This document shows positions 54,939 through 64,000 of a stretch of 64,000 bases of DNA, piece by piece; position 1 is the stretch's first letter; every line of letters starts with the position of its first letter. A model generated the notes under the pieces. It was not told the DNA's origin and searched no databases. It saw nothing but the letters and a program-made list of their open reading frames with translations. Source of the stretch: Hyperoplus lanceolatus (lineage: Eukaryota > Chordata > Actinopteri > Uranoscopiformes > Ammodytidae); the NCBI GenBank assembly GCA_026929865.2, contig CM049395.1, forward strand, positions 31,175,501 to 31,239,500, given 5' to 3'. Made by a program: the position numbers and the translations under genes.

Positions 54939-57127
54939 AATATGTTTTTTTTATGATTTTTGATTGGTCATCAGATGGCGTACAAGTAGGCACTTAACAT
55001 TAAGAACAATCAGGGTCGGGTGTTCATTTTAGCGGTGACTCATCATTAATTGCCGTATGTCTAATCTCAGAAGTTGTCAGTGTGAAATAGGACCATGATT
55101 AATGATCATCATAACTGGTCTTCAGTCATTTAAAGTGATGTTTAATCAAAACACAAACTGGGGTCCTCTAAAAAAAAATTACAGATTTTTTCTCTGTGTG
55201 CTTCTAAAGAACAACCAAATGGAAAACCTTAACCAAGACATTGTAAATATAAGTAAAGTATAATTTACGAAATTTGAGTAAATGTACTTAGTTCATTTTC
55301 CAACAGTTTCAGTAATTTGGGGCATTTCAGGTGTGGATGTACTACAACATAAACACTTGATATAGGACAGTATTGCTGCCACTACAGATCAGTTCAGGTT
55401 GCAGGTCTGTAGGCCTATCTTGATTTATTTGGGTTTATAGACATATGGCTTCATTAACTGATTCATTATAGCTAAGTTGTAGGCCATTGATTTAAACACA
55501 GTATAGATGTTAAAAATCCTTTAGCTGATGTTCATCCTTTATTATTGGGTAACATTTCAGTAATACATGTTTATTACATTAGTACATTCTTAATTAGTTG
55601 TCCATTAATGGATTTTGGTCCACAGCTTCAGCAGCCATTTATTCCCCAAACATACTTGGTCATATGGTCCAATTGATAAAATAGATTCAAAAACAGATGA
55701 TGTTGGTCATTCAAAAGTCAGCAATTTCAGAAATGTGTTTCCGGAGGTGGCAAAGGAGATGGAATTCTGGAATCTCATTCACACAGTGGGGAGAAACTCA
55801 TGTTCAAATGATGTCTGTAACTTTTAACTAGTCATTATTTATTTTCTTTACCATCTCATTATTTCTCCCACAGTAAGAAACAGGATAGACATAAGAAGAT
55901 TATTTCACCATAAAATAATGAGCCTTGTTGTAAAATAGAAGAAGGATTTTGTATTGATTGCAGACTTGTGCTGCCATTGTGGTTGATGACGAATACAGAT
56001 ACAGATAAATCACAGAATCCAATCGACACCTCTTAGAGTCAATCAGCAGTGTGTCCATGCAGCTTTGACAAGGTGTGTTTAACCCAGCAGAAGGCAGCGC
56101 TTCTGTTGACATCATAGCCATAATTATCATACTGATATATTGGCCGTGTAGACATCCTGTGGAAAGCATCTTCTGGATTTTCTGCATCAGTGCACTTCAA
56201 CAGCAACACAAGCCCAATTAGACCTGACTGAATGAACGCATCAGTTGTCCTAACATCCTAGTGCAAAACATCAAAGGTAATCCTAAAATGAATTCTCACA
56301 TTTTAGATGCCACAACATTTCACAACATTTGCTCTTTCACAACATTTGCCCCCCCCCCCCCCTCTCCCGGAATGATTAATTCGCTCAAGCAGCTGCTGAT
56401 TGCCTCCTGTCACAATGAATCCCGTCACTTGATCTGTCCAAATACACACTTCTTACAAACTCCTTTTTTAATCTCCTGGTATACTGAATTTATTTGGATG
56501 AAAAACGCAAAAACCTGTCAATGCATGCCTACCACTAAAACCTAAGGCAAAGCCCCTTAAAGGCCACCCGGTGCACTGAAAACACAAGAAAGCTTAAGTT
56601 TTGGTTGCAGAAGTCCGTTTTAAACTGTCTATCATGTTGTAGAACATTGCAAGCATGTTCAAAGGGATGACGAAGCAGCTTCAATCTTCGCTCATTGGGA
56701 TTCCTTTTTCAACTTGCTTCACCTGATGGATTAAAATATGAATGAGCAGTATATCAAAGAAGAAACGTAATAATGACACTGTACGCAGTAAACTATGCAT
56801 GGGGAAGGACACTTACTCAGCCCTTTTGTTTTGAACCCTGGGGATAAAGCTACGGTTCTGAGTTCAGTGGATCGGTAAATAACATACACTTGGACAAGTT
56901 CACTCCCTGTCAGCCCAGCATCCTTCAGAGGCGCCCTTGTGCGTCACTGTGAGGTAATTAAGGGTTTTGGGTTCGGGACCTTTTCTGTTTCTGCCTCCAC
57001 GGCTTATATTTGTCCTTAATAATGCATCTGTTTTCTCTGCTCTGTAATTGCAGTGTAGAGAAACAATCTGGTGACAGTTTTTTGCAGTGATGAGAAGAAT
57101 TTCCCTTATATCTGCTGCTTCTCTCTA
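54938..57127. other. Intergenic, no gene seen
   Basis: Short C11 run at 56349-56361 and otherwise unremarkable AT-rich sequence. Confidence 0.45.
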
Positions 57128-57191
57128 ATGTTTGTGTGTGTGAATGTGTGTGTGTGTGTGTGTGTGTGTGAGCGTGCGTGTGTGTGTGTGT
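57128..57191. repeat. (TG)n microsatellite, interrupted
   Basis: TG dinucleotides with AATG and AGCG interruptions. Confidence 0.9.
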
Positions 57192-60100
57192 TTTCCCAAA
57201 TGCAAAGACATGTGCAGAAAGAAACATGCAGTCGTATGCAAAAATGTGCACAAAGAAACACACAACATATAGCACCTATTCTGCTGTCATGCTAGCAACT
57301 CACTGAGGCGGTACTTAGGCCAGCGATAATTTGAGATCATTGCTGACATGAACATGCTTATAATCTCACTATAAAAATGCCAAAATGCTTTTTTAGTTTT
57401 TATAAAGATTATATTTTTGTCAGTTTTTGCTTTTAAATTACACTTTGTTTGATGAGAAGGTGAGAGGTACAATGAATGGATCTCAGAAGTCATGATAATA
57501 CATTATCTGGGGCCCATAGATATCTGAAATAAAAGGTTATGGCCTGTTTGTGACGCTTGATGAAAAGTCAGGGGTTCCCCATTGAATGTCTGCACAAAAT
57601 GTCATGGCAATTCTCCTAATGCTGAGATTTTTAAATTATGGACCAGGGTTGTCCATAACAGATCAACCAACAAACTTTGACATCGATTTTCGCTAACATA
57701 AGTAAAGATGCCAAACATGTGTTGGTAAGAGCTCCTCAAATGTGAGGATTCTCTGCTCCTCTGTTTTACATATGTTGCAAATAAAGTTGAGGTAATTAGT
57801 GACAGCCCTTTAAAAATAATCCATCATGGCCGTGTTTGCAAATTGCAGGCGATTGCACCTGAAGCTTCTTTCTTTATAGGTCCATGACCTGAAGCGGATT
57901 CAAGATCGTGTGTCTACATGTTGTATAACAAACTGATGAATCATTTCATCTCCTGGCAACCAGAAATACACCTGGGCTATACAGGGATTTAAGTAAATTC
58001 TAATTTGAACTTTATGTCATTGTCAGAGGTAGACACACATTTCATTGCTTGCCACTCAGGATGGGGGGGATCAATAAGGTCTGAACTATATTATAACTAT
58101 TGCTATATCCTAGCAATTCAAAGTGACAAGGTAGGTAATGTGGAAGAAAATATCCTGACAGGCTTTAGTTGTACAGACTGATACTTTTCATCAGGGTTAA
58201 TTTTTATGATGCTTAACACAGAAAGGCATTACGATTTACATGGATGTGAAAACATTAGTTTACTGAAAGGTTAATCCTAAATATGAATGGCCAAGATTTT
58301 CGCAACTTAAAAAAGAGAGTAATTTTCTCTTTCTTTTTTACGATGCATCTAATGTACAAATGTCTAATGCCAAAGGAAAAGAGTTACTTATACTTAATCA
58401 TATTCTGCTCTATTGGGACAATATTCATAATCTCAAGTTTCCCAAAAACAAGCAGAACCCCCCCCCATACCAGCATCCAGCATCCTTCACATGTGTGATA
58501 CATTCACCATCTAATACTGGTCGTGGAAGGATGAAGGGTTTTTGATGTTGATCATGTTTGATATGTCCTAGTGCTGATATTTATAGAAACAATGTTTTTG
58601 TAATGATCAAGCATAGGGAAATAAAGGCCATTCATTGGTGTACCATATGTGCATTATGATGCGCAGAAGCAATTTCCATTTAGAGAATGATTATCAAAAT
58701 GTCAAATGTGTCCTTTAAAGGAACTTGCAGTCAGCTTTTTTCCAACAGTTGTGAAGGGCAGAAAAAAGTTATAGACTTCCCTGAGCAAGTTAAATATCAA
58801 TGGAGTAAAGATTTAAATTTACTGTAAAGAGTTCAGGAAACATTAAATGAAATGTGCTGACACTCACTTCTGAATTCGAATAATGGAAACACTTAACAGA
58901 CTTAGCCAGAAGTTCACTTTTCTACTTGTTCTTTTAGCTTGTTCCCCTAATTCAATGCCTCTCTGAAAAGGTGTTCTTACTTTCAACGATCCTGAGAGGT
59001 TCAAACGCTGTTTCAAAACTGCTAACATGGATTCATCGTCATCTCTACGCAGAGCTGAGGGGGAGGATCAATGCTCCAAAAAACTCATGTCCTCGTAACC
59101 TGAAATGTCTGGCTAGTTGGATGAGATCAATCTATCTAAGTGGAAATACACTGATCCATTTCCTGTCACGAGGACTGAACAAAACCTCACTCAATTTTTT
59201 ACTATTTGGAACTGAAATCTATCACAGTTTGAATCCTAAAACATGTTCAAATGTGTCAAATATGACGGTCCTCCCATGAAAAACTACTGTACCAGTCCCA
59301 CAAAAATGTATCATTATTTCTTTGATCTATTTTTCAAAAACTCTTTTTGTTTATTTCTCTAGTTCTCACACTGAACTAGCATCCAAATTCATGGGTGCAT
59401 ACAAAAAAGAAAAAAAATCCCATTGAGTAAATGCAAAATTAAAAGGCATAACTGGCGGCTATCTTGGATCCAAGTCAGCTCAAACACAACATTTTCAAGA
59501 GTGTCAACCATCGTCCCCGATCAGTCCAAACAGTCATGTTGCCACGGTGTATGTTATTCTAGTTCTTTTTCAGGAACATATGCACATATGAGTGGGTTAA
59601 GGTGTAGTATTGATAGTCACAGGAACGTCTGAACATATAAATTTATGAAATAACACATTGTTATTTTAGTGTTTCTTGCAACATTGGTTAAGATCAGTTC
59701 CTGCCATGTTGAACATCATCCCCAAAATCCCAAGATCCTGCCCATTGTGTACTCTTGATCTGGGACTGTTTCTGACACTTATTTCCCATGAGGGGAAATC
59801 TATGATTTCTGTTTTAAGCAACAGTGCTCTTCCAACTTTGTGACAGTTTGGGAAATAACCTTTCTTGTTCTCTGACTCTGACTTTCTTGTTCTTATCCAA
59901 CACCTCTATAATAACCGGGATGAAGAGTGAGACAGATCTTGTCATCCAAAATCTGACCTAACAAATGCTCTTCCGAATGGCGAAGAAACCCTGAAGTGCG
60001 GACTGGTGGAAAGACTGAAACTAATCCCATTTAGGGTGTCCACATAACTTTGCACATACACTCTGCATGGACATATAGCCATCTACATGCAGTATAGCAG

Positions 60101-61280
60101 GTAGGTGTATTTAGATGTATGTGTATCTATCTGTTTCCAATTGAACCCCATAAAGGACAATGCAATAACTACTTTTAATGTATCAAATAATGATATAGTT
60201 CCAAGCAGGTGATGTAACCAAGCAACCATTAAACATCTGACAGGACGATAAGAGGATTATGCAACCATCAATCCCTTTTTTTATGTGACTTAACCTTATC
60301 TTCAACACTTTTTTATTTTGCTCCCATCTTTTGCACCAACAAATAAAAGCAGGGCAAGCTGCTGTCCTAAATTCATTAGAGTTCCTGAATAATTAATTGT
60401 GGAGAGCGGCTGTTATTAGAGTTGTTGTAATGACTCACATTAGTCAATGAGGTTTTGTCTCTTTGCTGGTGGATCAACGTAATGTCTTCTTGTGACAATC
60501 ACACCAGAGTAATGTCTCGCTGTGGGAAATTGCTTCAGGCCCAAAGGTCAATAGTGACCATCTTTAATTTCCTGATGTTCACCGATAAAACATCCTTCAT
60601 ATCGGCTGATTTGTCCTAGAACGACATGATAGCTTAATGAGCAAAAAAAAAAACGCAATGAAGAAAATTAGTTACCATAATGCAACACTTAAAATGTTGC
60701 AAAATGTAAGTTAACATTTCAATTCAGTGACACATGTTCGCATTTAAGCGGACGTTTTAGTGCTCAGACTGCAGGAAATGAAGATCAACAACGCCCCTCC
60801 ACATATGAGTAAGGCTTTTATAAAATGTCAAGGTATTGACTGTCTGAGTTTTCCAAAAGCTAAGTGCACTGCAATTTCTTTACTTTTGGAAATAATATAT
60901 TTGTCATTTTCGTTTGCTTTTTATGTAATGGTTGATGTAATCACCAATACATCATATGACATTAGAAAGAAGCTTAACTTAGGCACTTATTTCTACAATT
61001 CAAATTATAAATTTTTGAAATCCTCTTTTTTATAATCACATTATGTAGTTGTTTTTTTATTTGTTTTTGTTTGTTTAGCTATTTAAACTGTTGATGTTTA
61101 AAGTTCATTCTGGACCCAATAAAGATAACAATCTTACTACAAAGTCAACTGTTCTGGGTCATTGTCTAATTCCTAATGAAGTTTTTTCCCCCTTTAAACC
61201 TGCAGTGAATAGAATTTGGGTTTTTATTTCCTAGCAGACTTTGCAGAAAATAGTTGTAATATCCACAATTACGTTTAATT
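57192..61280. other. Intergenic, no gene seen
   Basis: No exon-like frame and no recognisable repeat. The segment at about 60370-60600 has dense, non-repetitive sequence with AATAATTAATTG, TGACAATCACACC and AAAGGTCAATAGTGACC, words resembling homeodomain and nuclear-receptor sites, so it is the best candidate enhancer in the gene-poor tail. Confidence 0.4.
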
Positions 61281-61299
61281 TGAATTTTTTTTTTTTTTA

Positions 61300-61552
61300 A
61301 TTTTTTCCCCTTAGAAAGGGTCTCATATACGTGTGTCCATATTTCTCCATACCTTGGACCAAGGCATGGGCGCCGCCATGTTGGAAGCGTCATGGTTGTA
61401 ATGTCATCAGGTGCAGATTGTCCTTGAAGGCCACTGTAGCTTCTGTTATTATTCAAAAGGGGTGGGGTTACCCAGGGAGCATTGCATTCTAGAACTTTGA
61501 AGAATTTTCTAGAACTTTCTTGATGTCATATTACACACTGCACCTTTAAAGC
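61300..61552. mobile_element. Possible MITE remnant
   Basis: Ends in TTACACACTGCACCTTTAAA, which read inward is TTTAAAGGTGCAGTGTGTAA, a terminus common in fish MITEs. The opposite end is not found, so the copy is truncated. Confidence 0.4.
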
Positions 61553-62819
61553 AAAAGGGAGGAAACTATTAGAAATTGAGACTTCTCGTCCATGTTAAAA
61601 TCACATCACATGGCTTTCTCTCAGTTTACTTAGCTGCCATGGAATTGTACATGTTCAAATGTTCTAAATTCAAATAGTTCCATATCCTTTTCGCCTTTGG
61701 AGGAAAGAAAATGTAATAAGAAATAAGACGATGATTTGAAAAAGTAAACTCGTGATGAAAACTTTTGATACGATATATGAGTAATAATTTTTTCTAATAA
61801 TAAGACATGAATAAGCCTACGGAACAATGGAGTAATTAGCTGGTTAGTTCTGTCTGCCATATAAGAGGGAATCATTGCGGTTCATTTATTAAAGTCCATA
61901 TTAATATGACTGCGGAAGTGAAGAATTATACTGTAGAAGGATGTTATGTATTAAAATGCGTGAGAAGTTTTTTAAGTGCTTTGACATTTGACCAACTCCA
62001 TATGCTGATGAAGATTATGCGTTATGATATTAAGCTCCAGAACAGCTATTGGATGGACCTTGCGGTGAGATCAATTTAAATTTTTACACTGTTACAGATA
62101 CATTATTAGAAATAGTCAATCATTTTACAGTATGGAAAGGTGATGACATTGATTCTGTTTGATATTGAGTTTATCTATTACTTAGACAACTTGTCCCATT
62201 TTGCACTTCCTTATCATTGTTGTTGATATTGAGAGAATAATTCAAAGACTGATATAAAAGCCCCCATGCATCACGTCACTTTGCTGACTGTAGATGTAAA
62301 CTGTGTGACGAGCTGCTGAGAAGCTGCAGGTTGTATTTTTAACCATTACTTACAAAAGGGAAATAGTAATCAGTGAAATCACCAGCTGAAGTGAAAAACC
62401 TCCTGCTATGTGATTGGTTTCAGACACTTGTCAAAAAGCCTTCTTCTTCAGCCTGTTCCTTTGATTAGATGATCAAATGGAGAACCAGCAGGAAGACAGC
62501 AATCAATAGGACATAAAACCATAGGCTGTATTAGAAAAGGCAAAAACACCTCCTGTAGACATTTGTAAAGAAACAGCACCATCTTCTGGTAGCAAGAGTG
62601 GTAGCCTAGAGAGGAACGCAAGCTCTGTGTGTTGTACACATACAGTAAATTGAACATTGTCAAATCTGACGGAGTATAGCAAACAGAGAACAATTTAGAT
62701 GATCGTAAAGTATGGAAAAGCAGTGGGTCATTTTGGAGGAATAATTCAGAAAAGACAGAACAAATACTACTCACACTACTTGTTTGGTTGCTCCCTTTAG
62801 CTTTGCAAAGTATGAATCT

Positions 62820-63010
62820 TAAAGGGAAAATTTGACGATTTTCAACCTTACATCATCTACCATAATATCCTTTGGGTCGCATTATATCCCCGTGTATTTT
62901 TTCAACATTGTACATTTTGCGGGGACCGAGCGGGACCGGGCTTCAAAATTCCACTCACCAGTGACGTTTCTGTGACGTCTTTGGTGAGAGGAAGAGCTTG
63001 TGCGGACTAC
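62820..63010. mobile_element. Possible truncated MITE
   Basis: Begins TTAAAGGGAAAATTTGACGA in the style of the window's other inverted-repeat elements but has no matching right end before the next repeat at 63023. Confidence 0.35.
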
Positions 63011-63022
63011 AGCCCGAGCACC

Positions 63023-63400
63023 AGGGCCGGCGGCAGCCAGGGGTCAGGGTGGGCCGTGCCCACCCAAATGTGGGCTGTGCCCACCCAATCAAAAAAAAAA
63101 TATGTTCTTTTTTTTTTTTTTTTATAGGTGGAAGTCCAGACCCACTATCGGATGGACCTGTTCATTTGCTGTGCAAGAAAATGTCAAATAAAATTCAGAC
63201 AATTAATTAATACTAAAGAATATACCATTACCATGCATTGCTTCTAATTGTATTATTGGGTGGGCAGGACAGCTTGCCTCCACCCGCTTATAGTGGTCAC
63301 TGGTCAGCAGCGCTGGCCTGAGGCATAAGCGAAATGAGTGGTTGCTTAGGGTCCCGACTGACAGGGGGCCCCCCCCCCCATTTTTTTTTTTTTTTTTTTT
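63023..63400. mobile_element. Two hAT-type termini, probably remnants
   Basis: CAGGGCCGGCGGCAGCCAGG at 63023 and CAGCGCTGGCCTGAGGCATA at about 63307 both resemble the CAG-starting ends of hAT elements. Between them are a GTGGGC/GCCCAC-rich segment and a poly-T run. Both could belong to one rearranged element or to two neighbours. A T20 run follows at about 63381. Confidence 0.45.
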
Positions 63401-64000
63401 TAGTTTGTGTGTTTGATATCAACATCATAGTATGTGAATTTGAATTATCATACAATAAAAGGAATACAATGTTTTGGTAGATAGTTAATATCTTAATAAT
63501 TGAATCAGTTCATCTGGGAGGTAATCCGAGGTTAACTGATCACGTCACGTTCAAGTCCATGGCATGCACAGTGTGTGTTGAGTTTATTTAAAAATATTTG
63601 AAAATGGGGCTGCCCTCAGTTGCCCATGCACTGTGTAGGCCTATAGTCTATAGCCTATTTCAGCCTCGTCTGTGGAAAAAAAGATAACTGGACAACAGAG
63701 CTCTTCTGCTTCGTTCCTCTCACAGCATTTCAATTAATTCATTATATTACAGAAAAATATGTCCCGTAATAGAAAAAGAGCTCCAAGCCCAACCCAGAGG
63801 ACCCTCCACAATATTATATTTCTAATTTATATTTCTATGGAAAATCCATGTGTCTTTCTTCAATAGCTTCTAATTCATCCGACCCAGTGTCTCCAAATTA
63901 TTTGTGCACACAAAATTCCTCAGATTTAGCTTAATTTTCCTTCATTATTCTTAATTTTCCTCTCAAAGTGCACCAGATTCATGCATTTCACTTTAAAAAG
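63401..64000. other. Window end, no gene seen
   Basis: AT-rich sequence. No exon-like frame or complete repeat is visible before the window ends. Confidence 0.4.

Noticed and set aside
54775-54993. Frame of Cys-Val-Ala repeats
   Set aside because: It is a pure translation of the CA/CACG microsatellite.
58971-59279. 102-codon open frame in the gene-poor tail
   Set aside because: No recognisable motif, no exon boundaries and composition like its surroundings.

Overview
This is a 64 kb stretch of ray-finned fish nuclear DNA, most likely from a spiny-rayed (percomorph) teleost. The evidence is short GT-AG introns with compact vertebrate genes, long CA/TG microsatellites, a tRNA-derived SINE, many short inverted-repeat DNA transposons, a DIRS-type tyrosine-recombinase retroelement and a CART neuropeptide gene. 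No bacterial, organellar or CRISPR features are present. There are four host protein-coding genes.

Layout: 1-5.0 kb is intergenic, with two inverted-repeat transposons (462-753, 885-1952). tp53bp1 (53BP1, + strand) runs from 5409 to 31195 in 28 coding exons, which together give one uninterrupted frame of 1756 codons. tubgcp4 (GCP4, - strand) runs from 39407 down to 32064 in 18 coding exons, 666 codons. The two genes converge tail to tail, with opposed poly(A) signals about 35-45 bp apart. A gene for a 295-aa XTBD plus dsRNA-binding-like protein of the CDKN2AIP/NKRF family lies at 40271-42013 (+) and is head to head with tubgcp4. A three-exon CART-family prepropeptide gene lies at 50377-49411 (-). 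From 42 to 49 kb the intergenic DNA holds a SINE, a 5'-truncated LINE and simple repeats. From 50.6 to 64 kb I see no gene, only transposon remnants, microsatellites and stretches that look like non-coding single-copy DNA.

The host genes cover separate functions: 53BP1 is a nuclear double-strand-break repair adaptor, GCP4 is a structural subunit of the gamma-tubulin ring complex, the XTBD protein probably works with the exoribonuclease XRN2, and CART is a secreted neuropeptide. The tp53bp1/tubgcp4 convergent pair is also adjacent in mammals, so the linkage is old.

The accessory DNA is the more unusual part. Intron 5 of tp53bp1 holds a 6.2 kb, nearly full-length but broken DIRS-like fossil with inverted terminal repeats, an internal complementary region and a tandem-repeat leader. 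It runs straight into about 300 bp of suspicious homopolymer sequence. Intron 22 holds a hAT-type element with a perfect 8-bp target duplication nested in an older inverted-repeat element, whose terminal repeat now forms the polypyrimidine tract of exon 23. A SINE with a perfect 16-bp target duplication sits 14 bp from the exon 15 splice donor of tubgcp4. I did not find a wholly new gene system; the strongest novelties are these transposon-gene interactions and a three-copy hairpin MITE family.
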